From Prochilodus magdalenae (lineage: Eukaryota; Chordata; Actinopteri; Characiformes; Prochilodontidae), in assembly GCA_024036415.1 (NCBI GenBank), contig JAMWET010005007.1, positions 806,001 through 870,000 on the forward strand: DNA of 64,000 bases, given 5' to 3'. The position numbers and the translations under genes are program-made. The stretch's first letter is position 1. The number at the start of each line of letters is the position of its first letter. A model generated the notes under the pieces. That model worked only from the letters and a program-made list of their open reading frames with translations. It searched no databases and was not told where the DNA came from. Of this stretch, positions 41,994-53,920 are shown piece after piece.

Positions 41994-43141
41994 GTTATAA
42001 CAATGACCCTACAATGACCCTACTCTATACTTTAACCTTGACCAGAAATGAACAGGTCATTACTTCAAGGTGATAACCAGTGATAGGATCCCCATGCAGC
42101 AAAGCCAGACGGTGCAATAAAATACACCAGGCTGTAGACAGTCAACGGTCAGAAAGCACCTTACATCACTTTAGAGATTACTACACTTAAGATGTCTTAT
42201 TTACTCGGATTAGCATTTAAAGGAGAAAAGGTTTAATGGGTGCAGAACCTTCAGGAGCATTTATTTGTCAATTATGTAAAATGTATGTAAAGCTGGGACA
42301 TGGCTTTTAGTACATTCCATATTTTTATTGATGGCTCTAAACACTTCAGATGCTGCAGGGTCTAGAACAGGCAACAACTGCCTAAGTAAATTCAATAATG
42401 ATGCATGTCAGTTTGTTCGTCTGCATCTGAACTGCTGAGGCGGTTTATGCGCAATACAACTGTGTCCAAAATGTCAGTGCTGGAATCTAGTTTACATCTC
42501 CAGTGGATTCTGGGTGTGTGTTATACTAACATGGCGTACAACAAAGAGGAGAGAGAGGGCATGCAAGAGAGGGAGAAAAACAACGCGTGTAAGAAAAAGA
42601 GATGAGCGCCGTTGTCCTCGTCTGCGTTTCTGTGGGTGTCAGTCTGCTGACGTCAGTGCAGCCTAACACCCCTCACAACACACTGCCTCTCTGCAGCTGC
42701 TGCGAGTGTGGGAAAGTCCTGGCTCTTGCAGCCAGCCAGTATGCCTTCCAAACACAAGGTCGACCGCCCGCTCTGAAGTCTCCGCTGATCCCAAAGAATA
42801 TCAAATTACTACATAGAGGGATTACGTTTACAAAACCATGCATGGCTCCATAAAAAAAAAAAAAAAAACACAAATTAAAAGAAACAAGGAAAAGAAGCAA
42901 TGGAAATTGGGGGTAATTATAGAGAAAATAAAAGAGTAATTAAGAATAATTTAATAGAGAAAAAACATAATAAAAAATATTTTTTAAGAAAAAAAAATGG
43001 TTGTGGATGTAAAATAAATCTAAAAGTTGCCATATGTCTTACATTCAAGGTTTAGCAAAAAGCGGCCTGCAGGCTAAATCTTGGGGCATGTTCTTACCAA
43101 CCCCAACCTACTCTCCAAAAAATGTTACAGTTATGCAAGGC

Positions 43142-43360
43142 GGTTGGTGTAGCTCAGCGGATAACACCACTACCCGCTAGGGAGCCACCAACACATGTGG
43201 GAGACTGAGGTTTCGAATCCTGGTCTGGGTGTCTACGCTTTGCTACACCAAAGAGAGTACTTGGGCAAGACTCCTAACACTACATTGGCCTACCTGTATA
43301 TATGATTAACCTTGTAAGTCGCTCTGGAAAAGAGCGTCAGCTAAATGCCATAAATGTAAA
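43142..43360 (+). mobile_element. tRNA-derived SINE, near full length
   Basis: The head GGTTGGTGTAGCTCAGCGGA carries an RNA polymerase III A box and GAGGTTTCGAATCC (about 43207-43220) the B box. The 3' part GTCGCTCTGG, AAAAGAGCGTCAGCTAAATG is the tail shared by many fish SINEs and their partner LINEs. It is not a functional tRNA gene: the spacing is too long and the cloverleaf is not kept. Confidence 0.85.
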
Positions 43361-44714
43361 GGTTATGCAACAAACACTGTTCTAGCATCAGCAAGATATG
43401 GCATAATTCATATGACTCAATGAAGTAATAGTTTAACGAAGAGGGGCTGAAACAAGTTAAAACTGTTTGTAAAATAAATGACAAAAACATAGATGAATAT
43501 ATTAAAATGAATTCTATATAAATAATAGATATTAAATTAGACATTAAATTGTTAAAAATAACTTTTTAAAAAGGCTTAAAAAAGCCTACATTACATTTTT
43601 AAAAAATCCAAAGTGAAGTCTCAGTAAAGTGTCAATGAATGATCAAGTCCCCCCAGTCTGCACACCTCACATAACTCCTCTCCTAACCAAGCTTTTTAGC
43701 TTTATCATCATTTGCATAGTGTATAGCACGACATTCTCCGATTCTATTTGGCCCACCTGATGTTGGGTGCTGTGCTGTAAAGACTGATCTAACAGGACTG
43801 TGGAACATTCCTGCGTGGAGGTGGGACGGTTGGAGCGGTTAGGCAGCAGTATCCTGCCTTTTCACACCAACCTCTCCTCTCCCCTCCCTCCAGTCCAGAC
43901 CAGGTGTTTTTTAGCGGATGCCTGCAAAACAGTTAATGCGCACTTACTGTCATTCAATATTGCTTCAAGATCTCCTCCTAATCACGGGGGAAATCTTTTT
44001 TCTGAATTACAGAAGTGGGACTTCCAAAGGCTCAGTGTGGAAAGAGCGTGTGATTGCCTCCTCACACCAGATGACTTATGTGCCCAGTCACCACCAAACA
44101 GACACTGCAAATGGGTTGATGCATCACTTGCTGCTCTATCAATTATTAACACCAGCCATGATGAGGTAATGGACTGTGCTCCATGGGGAGAGTTTGAAAG
44201 CGTTTCTGGGATGACATCACGTACAGGACAGTGTTTTGCTTCAGCCAGAAAGCACAGCCTTCCAAACAATGGCACATTGTAGGCTCTAAAAACCAAAAAG
44301 TCCTAAACAGAATCCTAACGTCGCCACGACAAATTCAATCAAGGCCGAGCGCATGAGAGCAATGCTCTCGTCTTCCACACGACACTGGCTGTGAACTTTG
44401 CGGAGCTGCTGCTAGCAGCCCTGTATTGTCTTTGTCTTGGACCGGCCTGAGCGGCATCTGCTTTATCCATTGCTGTATATTTCAAAGAGCAGTGGGGGGT
44501 GGGAAGGGTTATCAAACGGTCACCAGTACTGTCCGTGTCTTTCTGGGTTCGGACGGGGTGGAAAACCTGGTCTGGTTCCGGAGTCTGCTGGTGTTTTGTT
44601 AAGACAGTGGGGCTTGGTAGAGCTAGGGGACAGACGTTAGAAATATAATATAGAGAAAATGATAATAAAATATTGTTATAGAGATACATTATGCCACGAT
44701 ATGTTTTTACATGT

Positions 44715-45142
44715 AGGGCTGCACAAAATATCATTACAACATGCACATATGCAATATTCACATCGCAGGGCAATATTAAGTAAGACAATGAAAGTCAAGT
44801 AAATTTAATGAAACGTCATGCTACGAACTCTTAGCAACCATACACGGTTCCTTGACCTTCAGATACACAAAACAGCACTCAGCTGCTTTTGTGCTTGGTG
44901 TATTAAAACCGTTTACAGAGCATTAAAGTTCCAGAAAATCTGGATCACACTCACAAGCGGGTTAGAAAGCGATATCTCGACTTTTTATTACTTTATTTTC
45001 ACCCCAATCATTTTACAATAAGTAATGTTTTTAAATAATGGTGTTTAAAAGACCTGGTGAAAATTTCTCAATAGTGTTACACATCACAATATAAAACACA
45101 GGGGAAAGAAATGTCAGTTTTTTCCAATATTGTGCAGAGCTA
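44715..45142. mobile_element. Possible MITE with GGGCTGCACAA ends
   Basis: The left end AGGGCTGCACAAAATATC and the right end ATATTGTGCAGAGCT are inverted and similar. The inside has CAATATT words typical of fish 'gggctgcacgatat' repeats. No target duplication was found. Confidence 0.5.
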
Positions 45143-45244
45143 GTGGATATTGTTGTCTTTAAAGGAACACTGACTTTCATTTCAAGGAATACATAATTAG
45201 CCCTGGACAATAGTATGCAGTGCAACAAAGTATGTGGAAGTATG

Positions 45245-45311
45245 TAATAATAATAATAATAATAATAAAACAATAATAATATTTTTATTATTATTATTAT
45301 TATTATTATAT
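45245..45311. repeat. (AAT)n / (ATT)n inverted trinucleotide repeat
   Basis: About nine TAA units followed by about nine TTA units, able to form a hairpin. Confidence 0.85.
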
Positions 45312-46602
45312 TGTCAACTCCTAACCAATGTAGCACAAGTTCTCCAATAAAAAGCTAGAAAAAGGGGTCACTAGAGAGGTCCTATGGAAAAGTGAAGATC
45401 CTGGGCCTCAACAGAAAACCAGCCATTCAAGCCCCATCCTTGCTACTAGTCAACTGAATAGTGACTAATCAAACCAATAGGCCTCCTTGGGTTTACTCTT
45501 CCTATGCTGTTACAGCACCACAATAATTCAAAGATTTGTCTACCCAGAAAGTGAACTTATTTTACATGTTAATAATTAAATAAATCATCAGAAATACAAA
45601 AAGATATAGTAAAAAAGATAAAAAGATAAAACCTGCATGTAGTTCTCCATCAGGTTTTAGAAATACATTTAATGACAAAACTTCCCCAAAAAGATCACAA
45701 AACCGTCTCCGGCATCACCACCACCACCACCACCCCACCCCCACAAAGCCCTGCGAGTGAACAGCATGTCAACTATTTTTCCTCCCCATAATCAACATTG
45801 CTGACAACCAACAACCCCTGTTGACTATTTGCTGCAGCCCTATTTATTGCATTCCAACTGCCACCATTCACTCAAGTGGCCAGGTGGGTATGGCCCTGGC
45901 AGGCTGAGGCAGGTGGCCCTGGAGCTTGGCTGACCTCTTCTTTGCCACGCTTCTGCACAGCGCTGGCCTTTCGCCATCGTTTTGGCATGGCCCAGAGCAC
46001 AGGGACCTAAAGGGTGGGGTGTGGGGGGGGGTTGCACCAGAGCATCTGCTCTCTGAGGGCTGAAATGAATACTTTCAACTGCAACCGAGTGCGTGGGGGA
46101 AACCAGAGCTGCTCGCTTACAGCATACTTGACGTCAGAAGAAACAGAAGTAGCAGAGCTGGCGAGAGTGCGAGTTTAAATTTGCATGCGCATGTGTCGGC
46201 CCACTTTTTGCAGTTTGATATTGTGTCACTCTACATCATTGTGCAAGAATACATGAGATAATATTAAAGTCCAATCATAAACAAGACTATGTGAAAGCAC
46301 ATTGCTGCTGTCAGAGAAAAAAAGTAATAAAAACTCTTCTTTTATGGTCGTTTTTCAATTCAGGCAGAACTCGATCAATCTGGTCCTATTAAAAATCCTT
46401 TTACTTCATATTGTGTGTAAATTCCATGATGAACGGACTAAAAGAGATGTCTCAAAATTACTTTCATTAATTGTGAAGTATATTTTTGGTTATGGTGCAA
46501 AGTAACTGTTTTGGAGGATTTGAGGTTTTGTGCTGGCAGCCCACGTGGTGCAATACATGCTTCAAAGTACGCAGCAGGGGATGTCTGTGTATGAACATCG
46601 TT

Positions 46603-46914
46603 TGTGCAAGCAAAAGTTTGAATATCCTTGGTCAAATAATATGCCTTGTTCATAAACACACTTTATAAACGTGAACAGAATAATAACACAATTTTCCAGC
46701 TCAAATGGCTGATCTTTAAATATTAAAAATAAATACAATAATAAACCCCAAATTTGAAAACAGATGGAGTACTCCATGCTCCATTTCCCGTTAATATGTT
46801 AAATTCAACGATTAAACAGTAATTACGCCTTGAACTGTACCTTAAATAAAGGACCTTTAGAAATTAAACAAACCATTCACTTAGGACGCGCTAACTTTTG
46901 CATACAACTGTACA
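46603..46914. mobile_element. Possible Tc1/mariner-type MITE
   Basis: The left GTGCAAGCAAAAGTTTGAAT and the reverse complement of the right end, GTTGTATGCAAAAGTTAGCG, are similar. Element ends of the 'GCAAAAGTTTG' type are common in fish. A related AAAAGTTTGAACACCCTTGG occurs at about 38554. Confidence 0.5.
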
Positions 46915-47639
46915 GATGTGTAAACAGTGAATATGTATGGAAATCAAATGTATGGAAATCTTCAAATAGAAAATATTTTCAGTAAGGTTTTAATGTGTTA
47001 GTCTGAGTTCATAACCTCCAACTGAGAAGTACGGGCGCAGTCTGTTTAATGTGGGGCCATTTAGGGAGTCATCACGTCGCAGTGTAATTTTGGTATCACA
47101 ACATGCATCAGGGAGATGCGCATCGTAGAGAAAGGTAATTGTGGCCGCTAATGCAACTGCACTGTTTAAAAATCAACCACTGCCACCCACTACGTTGTGC
47201 CTGACTGTGATAACGGCTATAGTAATCATTTTTCCTCATTCAAATTTTGTTCAAAATATCACCAAATCATGAACCCAGTAAAATGAAATGAATCAAGGGC
47301 TGAGTTCATCATTATACCACTAATAAAATGATACTGGCTGATATCAGTTATCAGCCAATTCCAGTAAATTCATAAGAACCATATACTAGCTTTGGAAACA
47401 GTTAATGATGTGCTTACAGAAAGGTGGTCCTGAAAGTTGCCTTGTGGTCTGGAAAGGTGCATTTGAAATTAAATGCATCATCATCATTATCATCTCAAAT
47501 TTGTAATCTAACTGTAAAAAATAATGGAAGTAATTATTCAAACTGTCCTGCTTGTCCTCTATTCCAGTGTCAGTGTTTTCCCGAACACATGCATGTTTAC
47601 TGACCAGACAAATAGTCGACATATTATTTTCACTAGTGG

Positions 47640-48140
47640 CTTACGACTTGGGGACAGCATTTGTGGATGTGTGTTGTGGTCATGTAAAACGGGCCATCCC
47701 CGTGTCCGACCAGCTGCTTCAGCGGCTCTCTAATTTACAGCCGGCCCCTGTGAGGCCACCTGCCTCCAGCGCAACCAGATGCTGATGACGCAAGTTGCAG
47801 GTCTGGCCAGCTGTGACCAGCCCATCAGTGTACTGTCCAGGGGCGTCTAACCCTAGCAGCATGCTGTCCAGCAGCGCCAAGAACCTTCACAGCTACACCT
47901 CCCTGTGGCTCTCCTTCTCTCGCAACCCCACCTCCATTTGGGCTGATGTGGAGTCTCTCTGAGGGTCTTTTGCCTCCTCCCCCTGCCTCGGCAAACAGTG
48001 CCGACCTTAGCGGTGCAGCCTCAGGCCTTCAGGCTATTCCACAGGGCTGCTCTCTGGCTCGGACACGAGGCCGAGTGTGTTGGAGCTCCCTGGCAGTGAA
48101 ACCAGAGCCTCCGCTGCAGTAAATCTGACCCTGTCGCACA
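47640..48140. other. GC-rich, codon-like island of unknown nature
   Basis: About 500 bp markedly richer in G and C than its AT-rich surroundings. In the plus direction, fragments such as AIPVSDQLLQRLSNLQPAP look protein-like but are cut by stops and frame changes. I recognise no family. It may be a decayed coding sequence or transposon piece inside pde3b intron 1. Confidence 0.35.
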
Positions 48141-49585
48141 GACTCAAAGCCCCTTACTCTCCCTCTCTAGCATTTGATACTGTACAAACCCAGTCAAATA
48201 CTACCATTAACACTATTCTGGCAATACCATTCATAACAATGAGAAGTGGTGCTCCAAGCTTTGATTTCAAAAAGGCTAAAGAACAAGCTAACAGAGTAAC
48301 ATTACTGCTGTTTTATATTCGCCCATGTTTACCCTCCCCAGTCCAGAGTGGAAAAAAACTCCAAACAGGTCTACTGACCTAAAACGGTTTTAATTCTTAC
48401 ATCCAAAAAAAAAAAAACTACAGTAAAAGTATGTGCTACAATAAGAAGTAAATGTACAAAAGAAAATAAACACCATTCTGGTCCTCCATCTCTCCCTAAC
48501 ACATCCCACGTTTCGCATTTCGGGAAAAGGGCCACAGAAAAGAAAAGCAGAAACAGATTAAACTGCCACTTCACAGTCGCAGAGCAGAAAAGCTACTAAC
48601 TCGGCGTGGAAATCTCTGCTAAACTGTCAGTCTCCCCCGCGCAGTCTTCCAGTCTGGGCTCTTGGCAGAGCGCCAGGCGGCGAGGAGCTTGCATAATGAC
48701 AAACACGTGTTTGCAGGAACAACAAAAATGCCACAAGCTGAGGAAGGTCAACACTATTACGTCAATGATGAACTTTTTCCCACAATGGCATGTTTCAGGC
48801 TCAAATGGCCCATTACCATTCCGCCTTTGTTCGATGCCCTCAGTCACAAAAAATAGCCGCCGTCGCACGAGCCAACTAGGCAGCACAAAAATGGGACAAT
48901 GCAGACTAAACGCCCATGAGTGCTTTAAGCCATGAAACTGCATATGTGAAAAATTGGAGCCAGTCTGCAGCTTGCATTTATTCATTTTAAGGTAATGTAA
49001 GTTTTTAACAAAAAGCACTGGAAGTTTCAGGGTGTCATTTGTTGAAATGTATTTTTTTCCTCCCTCATTACTTTACATATCCTTTCAGAAAGTCCACCCC
49101 AACCCCCGACCAGATCGCTCCTGCACCAGAAGAGAGAACACAGAAGACTCTAGCATGAGTGTGAGACATATCGACTTGCTTTACTAAACAGTCTACGGCA
49201 GCGCTGCGCGAAAAAATGTCTCCAGCCTGCAAGGCTCTGCTGCTCTCTCAGCCCTGCGTATTCTTCCTGTTTATTCATATAGGCCAGAGTCTTTCCTGTC
49301 TGCTTTTTAAAGTTTACTTAACCTGTTTCATTCTGAAAAATAATTTTGAGCCGTACCAAAGGGCCCCACGTTCTGACCGCTCCTTCCGCTTAATCCAAAC
49401 TAGCTCGCTGGGTTCGGATTTGTCACTCGCCCTGCGTCAGAGAACGGCTGGATTTCAGCTTCTCCAACGGTTCATTTGACCGTGAAAGCAAAAGCCGCTG
49501 TGTCTCAAGCCGACTGCACTGACAAACAAGCATAAAAGTGTCTGATGTTATTCAAAGTCAATAAATCTGTCCAATAATAATAATG

Positions 49586-49588
<3 letters not shown>

Positions 49589-49633
<45 letters not shown>
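49589..49633. repeat. (CA)n microsatellite
   Basis: About 22 AC units. Confidence 0.95.
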
Positions 49634-49634
<1 letters not shown>

Positions 49635-51948
49635 CAAACAATATGCCCAACAGATTTGACAGCAGAGCTGTGTGCCGAGAGTGCCCTGCAGACAGATTCG
49701 ATTTGATCCAAAGTTTATTGCAACACACTTGCTAAATCAAAGTCCCGTAAATAGTTGCAGGCAGGTGGCATTTGGTGCAAGTTTTTATCTGAGCTCAATA
49801 TCCTCTGTTGACCTGGACCTCAGCTGTGCGGCCAAGCAGAAATGGGCCCACACAGACTGGGCAGAATCTTGGCCATGTGCCCTGCCCTGCCCACCATGGA
49901 TACCTACAACAGTTCTGCTCAAGTTCTTTGAGCTCTGTTTTCTGCAGGCTAACCAAAAAAGTCTATGTTATTATACGTCTGTCCTCAGGGCTAGCGATGC
50001 CATGCCTCAACTCTTAAGCCAGAACGCACTGCAGAGCAAACTGGTGGACATGTCTCAGGTAAAACTAGTGGTGAGCAGTATGGCAAGAATATACCACGAC
50101 AATACACAATAAACATCACAAGATTTTGTTGGGACGCACCAAAACGGAGCTGTTTGTAAGAAATAGAATATGACGACTGAAAAGAAAAGCTTAAAAGGCC
50201 TAGAGCTAAGTGTGAATATCTAAGACTTCACAGATCATTTTCAGTTCAAACTGTCTGGCAGCAGAGCAACACAACCTGACGGTCGTGTGGAACAACTTCA
50301 CCGTTTGCGTGAAGAACTTTGGGCAAGTGTTTGTATTCATGGTACATGGTAAATATCAGGAGGAGATAAAACTCTAAACAACTTCTCCATTACAGGTCTG
50401 ATTTCATTTGATATGTACAATTGGTCAAAACAACAGAAATAAGAGTATCTCCATGCACACCGACACAGCCTGTGGTGTGATATAAAAAACGCTACTACTG
50501 CTCTTTAATTGTGGTACAACTTGATGGTTCCAACTGACCAAAACTGAAAGAAAAAAAAAGCCTATATCCAAGCTACCTGAGCAACTGACAACCTTTACAC
50601 TCTTTATTCATTCATTCACATTCTTATCAGGACTTTTCGCTCATATACACTGACACTCAGAAACGCAAACACACTGTCTTCTTTGCAAAGCAGAGCACTG
50701 CAGCCCTTTCTGTTCATTGAACAGGCCAGTCTGTGCAAGCCCAGGGTCAAACATATGAACAGGCCTGGCACTGGTGCCACAGAGCACACCGCCGAGGAAG
50801 AGGAAGACTGAGTACAACAGGAATACCTGATATGGCCATGGCTGCCAGATCGTCCCGGGATGGAGGCCTTGTAAGGGAACATCTGGCTTTATCGGGGGCG
50901 GGTGGACGGGGGTGGGAGGGAAGAGATCAGTGAGGACAGACTGCACACATAAACAGGGCCGCAGCACACGTCTTGGGGCCCACAGACCTGCAGCCAACAG
51001 CAGCACCGCTGGCTGAACTGCCATCAATCACAGCACCCCTTGAGAAATCGCCTGTTGACAAGTAAATCATTTACAAACAAGTGTCCAGGCCTCCGGGCTC
51101 AAGGCACACTGCTTTCATGGACAATTATCCGAGCTGTCAGTTAAACACTAGTTCTATCTGTTCTGCACTTTTCATGTAATTAAGAGGCTTCCTAAATGCA
51201 CATGTGGAAGTGTTTAATTATATTATGATTATTACACCCTATTATAAGTCCTATCAATATCAGACTAGCTAGATAAACGGTTGAGACACATCAGGAAAGC
51301 TGTGCCATGCTGATCTTCAGCTTCAATTTTTTTAATTTATTTTTATTTTTTAAAGTGGCCCATATATATCAGTCCCTGCTAGGAACATTATTGACAAACA
51401 TCCCAATGGTTTGGGAGACCCCCAATAACTTTGGCCCCATATTTCTCTTAGAAAAAAACAAAACCAAACAAACACACAAACAAACAAACAAACAAACCCT
51501 ACTAAAAACTACTAAAAAGATCCATTTAGGGTACAAACATTTTCACTCAGGTGGTATTCTTAAGGGTATATCCAGGAGAAAGTTGTATAGACTCCATACA
51601 CCATGTTTAAACTGTTTAAAACATTATCAAAAGAGTAAAAAATAAACTTTCCTCTTGCCATGTAAAGTCAATGCAATGTCTTAAAGAACCAAGATACAAG
51701 CTAGGGATTGGCCAGTAAGGTTTTAGCGATATAACATGGTGTACTATTCAATTACTTTGATCACTTCTGAAGTTAATAATAGATGTATTTTATTATGGGC
51801 TTTTAAACAGTAATAAGTTACATATACATTCATAAAGCAGTACAAGAGATGCACATCACAAAATTTATTATTTTATCTGTTTATCAGAATTTCAGGGGAT
51901 ATACAAGTCATTTCACGTCAAATATTTGTGCTGTTAAAAAAAAAATAT

Positions 51949-51950
<2 letters not shown>

Positions 51951-52031
<81 letters not shown>

Positions 52032-52054
52032 AAAAAAATATTTTTTTTATATAT

Positions 52055-52085
<31 letters not shown>

Positions 52086-52141
52086 ATTTATATATATTAT
52101 TTTATATATTTATATATATATATATATATATATTTTATATA

Positions 52142-52232
<91 letters not shown>
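51951..52232. repeat. Long TA-rich tract with terminal (CA)n
   Basis: A pure TA run of about 75 bp, a mixed TA/TTTATA stretch, a second TA run of about 45 bp, then about 20 CA units. Spurious YIYIYI frames cover it. Confidence 0.93.
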
Positions 52233-52235
<3 letters not shown>

Positions 52236-53607
52236 AATACCACAATAACATTCTTGTACAATCACTAGGGAGGCACAATGGTGTCATGCTCATATTGATA
52301 TTGAAAAATATTTGCATTTATTAAATAACAGATAAATGAAAGAAAAACATGGACAGACTTGACTAATATTTTATGTTGTTTTATGAGTGCAACGTATTAG
52401 CATTGGAAGAAACATATGAAAAATTACAAATATCAGCATCAGCCCAAAACTCCTATAAAGTTATATCCGACGAAATCACCACACAAATGATCAGCAGCCA
52501 CAGGCAAGCTGCACGGCTTTGGTTTGTTGAGGTTAATGACAGGCTGGATCAAGAGTTCTCTCTCACACACACAGAACTATGAAAGCATCCGCAATGCCAA
52601 ACTCACCTGCTCAACTTTTTCAGCTTTTAACTTGCACACCTGCATCATAAACTGGAATGCGGTTCTATCCAAGAAATACAGACAAGTCAAAACCTGTCTT
52701 AATAGCCCATCGTCTTAAAACGTCACAGCATTCCATGAGACTGTTTAACAGCTTCCCCATTTGTGCATTTTGGCAGAGCGTGCAAAATAACAGTTTATTG
52801 TCAATCAACTCACTATTCTGTGATCCGGCCAAAATACTTCGTTTGGAATAGCTGCAATTTAATAGATGCTGAATTTTGCCCAAAGAATGGCTTGCGAAAC
52901 ACCTTAAAAATGCCCATTTGTCGCCAAGTGAGAATGTAATGAGTTATTTTATGGGCATAATAAAATGGTCCTGTGCTGGCAAGGGCTGATGTGATATCAG
53001 TGCTGGTCTGGGCCAGAATAAGCCCACATCAGGACTAGAACGAGACGGACAGTTTCAGAACTGGGGAAAAGTGTGAACAGGAGGAAGAAGAGAGTAAGAG
53101 AAAGCGAGAGAGCGCGAGTCAGATCGAGAGTACTGGGGTTAGAAGGTCCTCTCTGCTTAGGCAAGACAGAAACGGCCAGCCACTATTCCACCTCTCACTA
53201 CTGTTCTACCACCAATGCACAAGTAGCACGGGTAACACTTCAGCTTTACACAGCTACTTTTAGAAGTCCTTAAGTAATCACAGGGAGAGGAAATCAGTCA
53301 AACTAAATCAGTTCCAGCCATCAGTCACAAATAGTACACACAACCATTTCCTGCCCATACTCAGACTGGTCACACTGTCTTCAACCATCATCAACCAGCA
53401 GTCAATGATAAGCCTGGTTAAAGTATGAATGCCATGTTAAGCAATAATGATGCTACACGTTTACACATTCTCATCTTCTGAAATGAGTGGGACCGAGCCT
53501 AGCAAAGGGGAAATTTTGGTGCAGTTAAAAAGCTTAGCAAACTCATAAGGAGTAACCATAAGGAGTAAAAACACAAACATGTTGACATCAGATGATTACA
53601 TACTCAA

Positions 53608-53920
53608 AACCGCAGTGCTGCACACTGATCTGTAGCAAACACAGATAGATAACTGGTGCTTTGTGTGTAGCTGTGGTTAGCCAAGGAGCTAACACTGCTG
53701 TTAGCGAGGTTGCCAAGTTGCCTACCATAAACTACAAAAACACAAAAATCTAGATTACAGCATATATTTAGATACTTCTCCACAGCACAGAGCTGCACGC
53801 CGATCGGCAGCAGAACAGTTATGTTACTGGTGTGACTGGTGACATTAGGGTGTGTAGCTGTGGTTAACCAAGGAGCTAACACCACAGTTAACAAACTGGA
53901 CAACTCGCCACAAACAGCTA
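53608..53920. repeat. Two-copy tandem duplication, period about 175-187 bp
   Basis: Copy 1 has GCTGCACACTGATCTGTAGC at 53617 and AGCTGTGGTTAGCCAAGGAG near 53670. Copy 2 has GCTGCACGCCGATCGGCAGC at 53792 and AGCTGTGGTTAACCAAGGAG near 53857. The copies differ by point changes and about 12 extra bases in copy 2. Confidence 0.8.

Noticed and set aside
43141..43221. tRNA gene
   Set aside because: A and B boxes are present but the spacing and arms do not fold as a tRNA, and the SINE tail follows; called as a SINE.
43800..44282. 160-residue plus-strand frame
   Set aside because: No recognisable domain, no clear splice context and ordinary intronic composition; most likely chance.
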